Part shown: positions 44,109 through 51,173 of the stretch, piece after piece
Layout of the letters: each line of letters starts with the position of its first letter
Position numbering within the stretch: position 1 is the first letter of the stretch
From: an uncultured Bacilli bacterium
GTDB lineage: Bacteria; Bacillota_I; Bacilli_A; RF39; UBA660
NCBI GenBank assembly: GCA_934129885.1
Contig: CAKOWU010000007.1
Span: 1-64,000, forward strand
Reading direction: 5' to 3'
Length of the DNA stretch: 64,000 bases
Translations under genes and position numbers: made by a program
Notes under the pieces: generated by a model
Databases searched by the model: none
Told to the model about the DNA's origin: nothing
The model's input: the letters and a program-made list of their open reading frames with translations, nothing else

Positions 44109-44673
44109 ATTTTTTAGATTTATTTTAAGCCCATTGTTTAAACTTTGGTATAATCCAAAAGTTATTAATAAAGAAGCCTTAAATGTCAAAGGTCCTATTA
44201 TTATTGCTGGCAATCATAAACACGTGTATGATCAATGTCTAACAATTATATCCACTAAAAAAATTATAACTTATATGGCTAAAAAAGAATATTTCGAAGG
44301 AAACCTAGCATGGTTTTTCAAAGCCGTAAACTGTATTCCAGTTGATAGGGGCAATAAAGAAGATAACGCTAGTGAAAAAGCACTAGAGGTTTTAAAGCAT
44401 GGTGGTGCTATTGGAATATTTCCAGAAGGTACCAGAAACAAGACAAATAAATTTTTATTACCATTTAAATTTGGTGCCGTTTCTATGGCAAAAAAGAGTA
44501 ACGCAACAATAATCCCTTTTGGACTTACTGGTGACTACAAATTTAGAAGCAAGAATTTGACAGTAAGATTTGGAAAGCCCTTTAAGGTTACTGGTAATTT
44601 AGAAAGTGCAAACGAAAAACTATATAATGAAGTCAAACATTTAATGGAAGAAAATATAAAAACTGACCAATAA
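44098..44673 (+). CDS. 1-acyl-glycerol-3-phosphate acyltransferase (PlsC-like), second copy
   Basis: A 191-residue acyltransferase with AGNHKHVYDQC (His-x4-Asp), the substrate motif FPEGTRNKTN and PFKFGAVSMAKKS. It overlaps the ligase gene by 11 bp, indicating coupling. It has the same length as the first copy but is clearly divergent, so the two may use different acceptors. Confidence 0.9.
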   Translation: MMYKFFRFILSPLFKLWYNPKVINKEALNVKGPIIIAGNHKHVYDQCLTIISTKKIITYMAKKEYFEGNLAWFFKAVNCIPVDRGNKEDNASEKALEVLKHGGAIGIFPEGTRNKTNKFLLPFKFGAVSMAKKSNATIIPFGLTGDYKFRSKNLTVRFGKPFKVTGNLESANEKLYNEVKHLMEENIKTDQ

Positions 44674-44692
44674 CAAAATTAGTCAGTTTTTT
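44659..44692 (+). terminator. Terminator of the acyltransferase operon
   Basis: AAAACTGAC (44659-44667) pairs with GTCAGTTTT (44682-44690) followed by TT. The stem includes the last codons of the operon. Confidence 0.8.
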
Positions 44693-45166
44693 CGTGGAGC
44701 CAATATAATTTCCTTTGAAGTAAGGAGTGCCTCCATAAAGAAGCAGTAATAAACTAAAATGAATAAAAATTTTTTTAAATATTAGAAATAGAAGTATAAA
44801 AATATTATATAATCATGTGATTCATAAAAATATCCAACACTAGATAGGCTATAAAGAAAGATGGCTCCACACATTAAATAACTTATGCCCAATATATAAG
44901 GTGTTGGAGTAGTAAAAACTTGGGAGCATTAAGTCATTTAATCTTGAAGAAACATACTATCTGTTCCTTCAGCTAACACTATAGCACCATTAAAATGTAT
45001 ATGCAAACGAAGGTTTCAGGTAAATTCAGGCTTATTTTTAAAGCAATTTACCCAAATTTCTCTAAGGTAAATTTAGGTAAATTGATAAATTTTTTGTAGC
45101 GAATTTGAGTAAAAGTCACAAATTTTATTTTTTTTTACTTTTTTTTATGCTATAATTGTTTTAGTT
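44693..45166. other. Intergenic region with short repeated motifs
   Basis: No gene is evident. Three direct copies of AGGTAAATT (about 45018-45085) and one reverse copy cluster just before the tRNA-Leu promoter. A short minus-strand frame reading HFNGAIVLAEGTDSMFLQD then stop may be the tail of a lost gene. A -10 box TATAAT is at 45151-45156. Confidence 0.4.
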
Positions 45167-45253
45167 GCTTGCGTGGTGGAATTGGTAGACGCGTTGGACT
45201 CAAAATCCAATGGTAGCAATACCGTGAGGGTTCAAGTCCCTCCGCAAGCACCA
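45167..45253 (+). tRNA. tRNA-Leu (anticodon CAA)
   Basis: The acceptor stem GCTTGCG pairs with CGCAAGC and an encoded ACCA end is present. The anticodon loop CTCAAAA gives CAA. The long variable arm is typical of class II tRNAs. TATAAT lies 10 bp upstream. Confidence 0.96.
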
Positions 45254-45375
45254 TATTAATAAAAACACGAACTTTTAGAGGTAATATAAAACAACTTATC
45301 AAAAATTCGTTTTTATGTTACTATGAATATGCCGAGGAAACTTGCATATAATAAATGATTTTTAATACTTTATAA

Positions 45376-45407
45376 AGTTATTCCAGTGTACTGGAATAAC
45401 TTTTTTG
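45376..45407 (+). terminator. Strong terminator after tRNA-Leu
   Basis: AGTTATTCCAG pairs perfectly with CTGGAATAACT around TGTA, followed by TTTTT. It ends the tRNA-Leu transcript about 125 bp downstream. The remainder of 45254-45569 shows no gene. Confidence 0.85.
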
Positions 45408-45569
45408 GCACTTAAATGCAGTTAAAATAAAATGCAAACACATAATATTGTTTAATTTTTTATTATATATGGCAGATTATTGCTACTTTATTATTATTTT
45501 ATTATAATTTATTTAGAATTAACAGTTTAGAAATTTTAATATTTTACATAAATAGAAAGGCATTCTGAT

Positions 45570-46007
45570 ATGACTAATAAATCAATAAATGAACTTACAT
45601 ATGTAGGGAAAAATTTAGTAAAAGCAACATACTTATTTTTAACAAACAAAGAAATAAAAAATATTAAAAAGTATGTCCTACAGGCATTAAAAGATGTACC
45701 ATGCCTAGTAATCATTAAAGACAATAATGACTCACCTATTGCCTTTATGGGAATAGATGATACTAAACTTGAAATGTTATTTGTTAAAGATAATGAAAGG
45801 GGTAAAAGATTTGGAAAATATTTATTGAATTACGGTATAGAAAAATACGGAATTAATATGCTTACGGTAAATGAACAAAATCCCGCAGCAAAAGATTTTT
45901 ATAAACACATGGGATTTAATGTATACAAAAGAAGTGAAATAGATGAACAAGGTAATCCTTATCCTATTTTATATATGAAAATAGAAAGTCCTAAAAAGCC
46001 AATATAA
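45570..46007 (+). CDS. GNAT-family N-acetyltransferase
   Basis: A 145-residue acetyltransferase with the acetyl-CoA loop in NERGKRFGKYLLNYG and the typical C-terminal NEQNPAAKDFYKHMGFNVYKR. It resembles YjaB-type small GNAT enzymes. The substrate is unknown. The start follows AGAAAGG with weak spacing. Confidence 0.88.
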   Translation: MTNKSINELTYVGKNLVKATYLFLTNKEIKNIKKYVLQALKDVPCLVIIKDNNDSPIAFMGIDDTKLEMLFVKDNERGKRFGKYLLNYGIEKYGINMLTVNEQNPAAKDFYKHMGFNVYKRSEIDEQGNPYPILYMKIESPKKPI

Positions 46008-46143
46008 ATCTAGAAACATTAACCCTACTGTCTTGATGCCAAGTAGTAGTGTAATGAATCTAAAAATAACTATTAGTTCATCCAGTTATATAATTATTAC
46101 TACATATATTATAAAAAACCTTTAAATATCACAATTTATACCT

Positions 46144-46171
46144 AAAAGTAAGTATGTGCATACTTACTTTT
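46144..46171. promoter_or_regulatory. Perfect palindromic operator upstream of cupin/HxlR genes
   Basis: AAAAGTAAGTATG (46144-46156) pairs with CATACTTACTTTT (46159-46171), 13 bp each side of a 2-bp centre. It lies 55 bp before the cupin start. GTAAGTATG-type palindromes are common HxlR operators, so autoregulation by the downstream HxlR-like protein is likely. Confidence 0.65.
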
Positions 46172-46225
46172 TAGTTTGTTATATTATAAAATTAAAGTGT
46201 AAGAAAGAGAGAAAAAAATAAATAT

Positions 46226-46537
46226 ATGAAAAATTATTTAATAGGACATGCTGATGGGGCAAGAACAGAATTCCATCAAACTTTAGGTTTAACAAGTGCT
46301 GAAGTTAGTGTAAATACTTTACCCGCAGAAGCTAGCGTGCCATTTGTACACTTCCATAAAGAAAATGAGAAAATTTATATCATCACTGAAGGTAGTGGTA
46401 ATTTAAACATTGATAATGAAATTGTAGCCGTAAAAAAAGGAGGTGTAATTAAAATATCTCCCAAAAGTAAAAGACAATTTGAGACTTCTAATGATGAAGC
46501 AATGTCATATATTTGCGTCCAAGTCAAAAAAAATTAA
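46226..46537 (+). CDS. Cupin-domain protein
   Basis: A 103-residue single-cupin protein with metal-ligand-type motifs VPFVHFHKENEKIYIITEGSG split over two strands, and G-x-x-I-x-I-S-P-K-S-K-R-Q. It stops at a TAA, but the downstream sequence LHEYTEDDAVEYTASLI continues in frame. The stop may be a nonsense change or the fusion point with the HxlR gene. Confidence 0.8.
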   Translation: MKNYLIGHADGARTEFHQTLGLTSAEVSVNTLPAEASVPFVHFHKENEKIYIITEGSGNLNIDNEIVAVKKGGVIKISPKSKRQFETSNDEAMSYICVQVKKN

Positions 46538-46582
46538 CTACATGAATATACTGAAGACGACGCTGTTGAATATACAGCATCC

Positions 46583-46852
46583 TTGATTGCAAGTAAATGG
46601 AAAATCCTTATATTAAGAGATTTGATTGATGGCGCCAAAAGATACAATGAACTTACAAGTTCTGTTAAAGGTATAATCGCTAAAATACTTACCAAAAATT
46701 TAAGAGAACTTGAAAAAAACGGAATTATAACAAGAAAAGTTTATCCAGTTGTACCCCCTAAAGTCGAATATTCTATGACTGATAAAGGAAATGAACTTAA
46801 ACCTATAATTAATTTAATGCATGATTATGGAAATAAATATAAAGACAAATAA
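46583..46852 (+). CDS. HxlR-family HTH regulator, probably N-terminally damaged
   Basis: An 89-residue winged-helix domain (SKWKILILRDLIDGAKRYNE, LRELEKNGIITRKVYPVVPP, KVEYSMTDKGNELKPIIN) of the HxlR/DUF24 type. The only start for this frame is a TTG without a ribosome-binding site. The conserved VEYTASLI just upstream is in frame but preceded by the cupin stop. The usual N-terminus (a Cys-Pro motif and start) is missing, so the gene seems to have lost its 5' end by a deletion that joined it to the cupin gene. It may be non-functional. Confidence 0.6.
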   Translation: MIASKWKILILRDLIDGAKRYNELTSSVKGIIAKILTKNLRELEKNGIITRKVYPVVPPKVEYSMTDKGNELKPIINLMHDYGNKYKDK

Positions 46853-46864
46853 CCGGGTTATAGT

Positions 46865-47581
46865 CTATTCTATTTCTAGTAAAATTAATCTGTGATCACT
46901 TAAAGCCGTATCTAAAATCTGAAAATTAAGTATTTTACAGTTTTTCGGAACGAAGACATGATCTGGATTCCAAAGATTACCTGCTCCTTTATAGGTATTA
47001 GTTTCAATTGGTACTAACTTACTACCACAGGCTTCCATGAATATAACAAAATCTTCAAATATTTCGTCATTTGTATTAAGATTAAAATCTCCTGTTAATA
47101 TAATAGGAGAATTTTTATTTTCTCTAACTATCTGTTTTAAATATTCTAGTTGCCTTTTCCTAGCAATATTACTTAAATGGTCTAAATGAGTATTAATAAT
47201 AGTTAAACCATTTGATAATTTTACCAACGTTGCGATACGAGGAAATATTGAAAAAAAACTTCTTTTACCTTGTTTACTTCTGTGTGCAAGCGGATATGTC
47301 CTATCTTCAGTAACCTCAAGATTCGTAATTATTGAATTGTTTTCATTACAACGTTTATACCAAGGACTATTCTTTTTAAATCTGTTATCACCATAAAAGT
47401 TAAAATCTGGTAAAAATTTTTTAAGTTTATTTTTATAATTGTCATTGACCTCTTGGAGACATACCACATTAACATGATAACCCCTTATTAGCCTGCTTAA
47501 TCTTTCTGGGAACTTCCCTCCATCGTAGTTTTTCTTCTTAATATCATTTTTAACATTAAAATCAATAATGGTTATTTTCAT
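46865..47581 (-). CDS. Endonuclease/exonuclease/phosphatase-family protein
   Basis: A 238-residue metal-dependent phosphoesterase of the DNase I-like fold. The motifs are CLQEVND (metal Glu), INTHLDHLS, LTGDFNLNTND and NPDHVF ending in SDHRLILLEIE (catalytic His). The start is the ATG at 47581 (MKITIIDFNVK) after AAAGAGGTG; the frame is open further upstream. The substrate is unknown. It has no signal peptide. Confidence 0.88.
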   Translation of the reverse strand: MKITIIDFNVKNDIKKKNYDGGKFPERLSRLIRGYHVNVVCLQEVNDNYKNKLKKFLPDFNFYGDNRFKKNSPWYKRCNENNSIITNLEVTEDRTYPLAHRSKQGKRSFFSIFPRIATLVKLSNGLTIINTHLDHLSNIARKRQLEYLKQIVRENKNSPIILTGDFNLNTNDEIFEDFVIFMEACGSKLVPIETNTYKGAGNLWNPDHVFVPKNCKILNFQILDTALSDHRLILLEIE

Positions 47582-47684
47582 AAATTCACCTCTTTTTAGT
47601 ATCAAAACAAATTTATAAAATATCATTTAAATTTTCCAAATTAAGATTTGTAAAAATTACAATTTAGTGATATAATCATTGTAT

Positions 47685-47758
47685 TGCCCCATGGCCAAGT
47701 GGTAAGGCAGTGGACTCTGACTCCACGATCGCAGGTTCGAATCCTTCTGGGGCAGCCA
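47685..47758 (+). tRNA. tRNA-Gln (anticodon CTG)
   Basis: The acceptor stem TGCCCCA pairs with TGGGGCA and the sequence ends in GCCA. The anticodon loop CTCTGAC gives CTG. A promoter with TTGTAA, 17 bp, TATAAT lies at 47648-47676. Confidence 0.95.
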
Positions 47759-47769
47759 ATATGTTTATT

Positions 47770-47793
47770 AAACCCTTGATTTTTCAAGGGTTT
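47770..47793 (+). terminator. Terminator of tRNA-Gln
   Basis: AAACCCTTGA pairs with TCAAGGGTTT around TTTT, 11 bp after the tRNA end. 47794-48040 contains nothing I can identify. Confidence 0.75.
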
Positions 47794-48155
47794 CCTTTAT
47801 TTGTAAGGGCTTTATCCTATTTTTCTACTTGTGTTGTCTGATTTAAAAAGTAGTAAAAAATAAGGCCAAAATATTAATCACTAACTTGTGATTTTTTTCA
47901 TTATATCTTATTAATCACTTACCATATATTTATGATAACACATATAACAAAATAAATACAATTAATTGACTATTTTATATTCTGTTTTTACATTTTATGT
48001 GTCAACACTAATCCTAATTTTAATTAATATACTATTTAATTTTTGTTATAATCGTAACTGAGACAACTCTAATATACTAGGTATTTACCTCCGCATTATT
48101 TTAATAATAAGAGGAGGTGATGCGTTATGAAAATTTCATATGAAAAGAATTCCGA

Positions 48156-48221
48156 ATGGAATATCTGGTGATTTTAGTAATCATCTTAGTTCTAATACTG
48201 AGCATACTAAAAAAAAATTAA
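48156..48221 (+). CDS. Candidate type I (holin-like) toxin peptide
   Basis: A 21-residue, almost fully hydrophobic peptide (MEYLVILVIILVLILSILKK plus N). A promoter-like TATAAT (48047-48052) and a very strong AGAGGAGGTGATGCG ribosome-binding site lie upstream. The first start after that site gives a different frame (MKISYEKNSEWNIW), and the toxin frame has a TGA between the site and its own ATG. The toxin may therefore be translated by coupling, or be inactivated. The downstream hairpin is typical of these loci. No antitoxin RNA can be proven. Confidence 0.45.
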   Translation: MEYLVILVIILVLILSILKKN

Positions 48222-48235
48222 TAAACACTTAATAT

Positions 48236-48275
48236 AGAGATACACCCAACAGTGCAAATTAAGGTTATCTCTTTT
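48236..48275 (+). terminator. Terminator of the toxin-like locus
   Basis: AGAGATA-c-ACC pairs with GGT-TATCTCT, followed by T6. The CACCC...GGTTATC arrangement is like that of holin-like type I toxin mRNAs. Confidence 0.75.
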
Positions 48276-48361
48276 TTATTATATGCAAGAACTGAAAATA
48301 ATTATATCTCTTACAATGCCATTATAACAATTTTTAAAATAACCTTCTTTTATCAAAAATT

Positions 48362-48919
48362 TTATTCTTCAGTATATTTTGAAGTAAATAATTCGGTATC
48401 TTCCCCTTTATCCTCCTCTATATGTATCTCTGGCAAGTCCTTAACTGAAGTAATACCAAAATAGTCAAGGAACTCATCCGTTGTCGCATAAAGATTTGGT
48501 TTACCTGGTAAATCAGATTTACCAGCCTCTTTAATAAGATTTAAAAATAATAACTTTCTAACAAGATGACTACTACTAACACCTCTTATATCGTCAATAG
48601 TTACTCTAGTTACTGGCTCATTATAAGCAATAATTGCAAGAGTTTCTAATGCTGCTGGTGTAAGAGTTTTATTTTCATTACTATTAAATAATTTTTGATA
48701 ATAACTCGCATAATCTTTTTTTGTTACCATTTTTATTTTATTCCCATAAAATTCTAAAATAAGCCCCCTATCACTTTCCTCATAATCTTTACTTAAAGAT
48801 ATTATAGTCATATTTAACTCTTCTTTAGTTATATCTAGTATCTCTAGTAGTTCATCTAATGAAATACCTTCATCCCCTACTATATATAATAATCCCTCTA
48901 GTATAGGTTTCTTATCCAT
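48362..48919 (-). CDS. scpB: Segregation and condensation protein B
   Basis: ScpB is the winged-helix kite subunit of the SMC-ScpAB condensin that organises the chromosome. The 185-residue protein shows ILEGLLYIVGDEGISLDEL, LTPAALETLAIIAYNEPVTR, IDDIRGVSSSHLVRKLL and an acidic C-terminus. It starts at the stop codon of scpA, in a two-gene operon. Confidence 0.94.
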   Translation of the reverse strand: MDKKPILEGLLYIVGDEGISLDELLEILDITKEELNMTIISLSKDYEESDRGLILEFYGNKIKMVTKKDYASYYQKLFNSNENKTLTPAALETLAIIAYNEPVTRVTIDDIRGVSSSHLVRKLLFLNLIKEAGKSDLPGKPNLYATTDEFLDYFGITSVKDLPEIHIEEDKGEDTELFTSKYTEE

Positions 48920-49644
48920 TATTTCACTTCCTTTACTTGTAAGAATATTTTCGCTAGATTATTGTCTTGTTTTATAGTTATCTTTCCTTTTTTCGTTAAA
49001 TCAAGTATTGAAAGAAATGATACAACCACATAGTCTTTTGTCATTACCTCAAATAATTCATCAAAAGCTATCTTTTTGTGTAGTTTTAGTCTAGCAAGTA
49101 TTTCATCATTTCTTTTATGAACAGAATATTCCTTTTTCGTCACAACCGTATTTAATGGCTTTTCTAATTCTTTGCGTCCCATTAAATCTCGAAATGCTTT
49201 TATTAACGCATCCAAAGATACATCTTCATTCAATTCTATCTTATCACTTTTATACTCTTCCATAAATGTTTGAGCCTTAGAAAATTCTTTATTTCTTTCC
49301 TCTTCTAGACTTCTAAGTTCTACACAAACATCTTTATAGGCCTGATACTCTAAGAGCCTATTTATTAGTTTTGCTTTAGGATCTTCTTCCTCCTCGTTTT
49401 CTTCATTATTAGGAAGTAATTCACGAGACTTCATCTCTATTAAGTCAGCAGCCATAGTTAAATATTCACTTGAAATATTTAAATTTATCTCTTTCATACC
49501 ATTAATATATTCTAAATATTCTTCCACTATTTCCGATATCTTTATTTCAAATATATTTATATCAGCCTTTTTAATTAGATGTAACAAAAGATCTAACGGT
49601 CCTTCAAAATTCATGGTTTTAAAACTATACTCCACGTGTATCAC
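48919..49644 (-). CDS. scpA: Segregation and condensation protein A
   Basis: ScpA is the kleisin subunit bridging SMC heads. It has the N-terminal FEGPLDLLLHLIKKADINIF and EYLEYINGMKEINLNISSEYL, an acidic linker with ELLPNNEENEEEEDP, and the C-terminal winged helix (LFEVMTKDYVVVSFLSILDL). At 241 residues it is normal. The ATG at 49644 (or a near downstream start) follows AGGTGATACACGT. scpB follows directly. Confidence 0.94.
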   Translation of the reverse strand: MIHVEYSFKTMNFEGPLDLLLHLIKKADINIFEIKISEIVEEYLEYINGMKEINLNISSEYLTMAADLIEMKSRELLPNNEENEEEEDPKAKLINRLLEYQAYKDVCVELRSLEEERNKEFSKAQTFMEEYKSDKIELNEDVSLDALIKAFRDLMGRKELEKPLNTVVTKKEYSVHKRNDEILARLKLHKKIAFDELFEVMTKDYVVVSFLSILDLTKKGKITIKQDNNLAKIFLQVKEVK

Positions 49645-49724
49645 CTAATTTTCATTATATCATAGTTATTTTAGATAATGTGCAAATAAATGAAATTTTT
49701 TAATATTATTAATTAGGTGGTTAT

Positions 49725-49928
49725 ATGACTAGATGGTTTATTTTGATTATTGGCATTCTTATGATTACTCTTGGAATAGTATACTGCATTTGTTACTTAA
49801 ATCTAATGACTTTAGGGTATAGTTTCAGAGAATATGGGAATTTTATTTGTAGAAGATTTGAATGCTTAATGTTACCTTTAGGCTGTTTGATTGTACTTGG
49901 AATTATTTTTATTGGAGGCGATAAATAA
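49725..49928 (+). CDS. Small two-pass membrane protein
   Basis: A 67-residue protein with two membrane segments (about 4-26 and 47-64), starting after TTAGGTGGTTAT. Its stop overlaps the start of the next gene, so the two are coupled. The family is not recognised. Confidence 0.7.
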   Translation: MTRWFILIIGILMITLGIVYCICYLNLMTLGYSFREYGNFICRRFECLMLPLGCLIVLGIIFIGGDK

Positions 49929-50566
49929 TGAATTATGCATATGATATTTTATTAAATTTCCAAGATGTTTATTATGACTTTTTTGAATGGAACGAAGAAG
50001 ACGAAATTGTTCACGTGAAAAAAATTCCTATTTTTCTAATTTCACATAGTTCTTATGTAGAAATAAAAAATTATAATATTAAAGTATCAAAAGACTTTAT
50101 CTCTAACATTTATAATAAATGCGAAGTTTTTAACCATTACAGACGTAGCGGACTTTACGGAGCATTCATTATCAGTAACGGGGATGAGTCCATGGCAATA
50201 AAATTTGATAAAAATGGATATTTAATCTCAAGAAGTTCTTTAATATTTGATGAAAATGACGATATAAGCAGAGCCGCAAGTAACCTTGATGAGGTTAAAT
50301 TTAGTTATGAAATTATAAATAACAATACAGAAAACATTTTTTTAACAAGATTTGAACGCACAAATACAAAAGATAATTTAGATAAATTAAAATCACTCTT
50401 TGATAAAAAAGATTTTGATAAGATCAATTATTTATATTTAGAATGTTTTAATTCTTCATGTAATGATAAGAAAAAAGTATATCATAGACTTTGTGAAGAA
50501 ATAAAATCTTGTGGTAGTGCATACGAAAAAATTAATAGCTTTTTCAGAATTTTAGAACAAAAATAA
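49928..50566 (+). CDS. Hypothetical soluble protein
   Basis: A 212-residue protein starting MNYAYDILLNFQDVYYDFFEW, rich in Asn, Asp and Tyr, with no membrane segment. The fragment ELYDFFEWNEEDEI-like start and RSSLIFDENDDISR are seen in conserved hypothetical proteins of low-GC Firmicutes, but no function is known to me. It is coupled to the small membrane protein upstream. Confidence 0.7.
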   Translation: MNYAYDILLNFQDVYYDFFEWNEEDEIVHVKKIPIFLISHSSYVEIKNYNIKVSKDFISNIYNKCEVFNHYRRSGLYGAFIISNGDESMAIKFDKNGYLISRSSLIFDENDDISRAASNLDEVKFSYEIINNNTENIFLTRFERTNTKDNLDKLKSLFDKKDFDKINYLYLECFNSSCNDKKKVYHRLCEEIKSCGSAYEKINSFFRILEQK

Positions 50567-50575
50567 AAGGCTACA

Positions 50576-51106
50576 CTAGCCTAAATAATTTTTTATAAAC
50601 GGTAACGCAACTATAAATGCGACTATAATGACAGCAAGAACAACTACAAATGTAAAAGTACTTTTGTTACTTGACTTTTCTTCTTTTGTAGTAACGTTAT
50701 TTTCTACATTAATAGTTTGAGCTTGCTCGTTTGCTTCAAGTTTATCTTCTAATGGGGCTACACTAGTGGAACCCTCTTCACTTTGAGTAGCGTCCATTAG
50801 AGGTACTGAAACATCTACCATTTTTGGTACTTTTACAGGTGCCACAGTAGGTACTTCAGTAGATGGTTCTGACAAAGTATCTACCACAGGCGTAGTTTCA
50901 ACCGTAGCAGTAAATATTGGCTCTGTTTCTGTAACAGGCGAAGTTACTGGTGCTGTTTCTGTAACAGGCGAAGTTACTGGTGCTGTTTCAGTTGCTGCCA
51001 CCTGTGCATTTACATCCTCTGGTTTATTTACTTGACTAGCAAAATCAAAACTATAATCTAAATTACCATTATTTGTTTCATTATTATTTTTATTTTCCTC
51101 AATCAC
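50576..51106 (-). CDS. Tail-anchored Pro/Thr/Val-rich repeat protein
   Basis: A 176-residue acidic protein with a low-complexity middle made of repeats (TETAPVTSPV twice, then TEPIFTATVETTPV) and one C-terminal membrane segment (about 152-172). The DNA contains a tandem duplication of about 30 bp near 50925-50990, so copy number may vary. There is no N-terminal signal peptide, so the bulk is probably cytoplasmic. Function unknown. Confidence 0.7.
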   Translation of the reverse strand: MIEENKNNNETNNGNLDYSFDFASQVNKPEDVNAQVAATETAPVTSPVTETAPVTSPVTETEPIFTATVETTPVVDTLSEPSTEVPTVAPVKVPKMVDVSVPLMDATQSEEGSTSVAPLEDKLEANEQAQTINVENNVTTKEEKSSNKSTFTFVVVLAVIIVAFIVALPFIKNYLG

Positions 51107-51173
51107 TATTTTTTCCTCCTTATTCTACTAAAGACATTTTATCAAAAATATTTATAAAAATAAAGTTTTTTAT

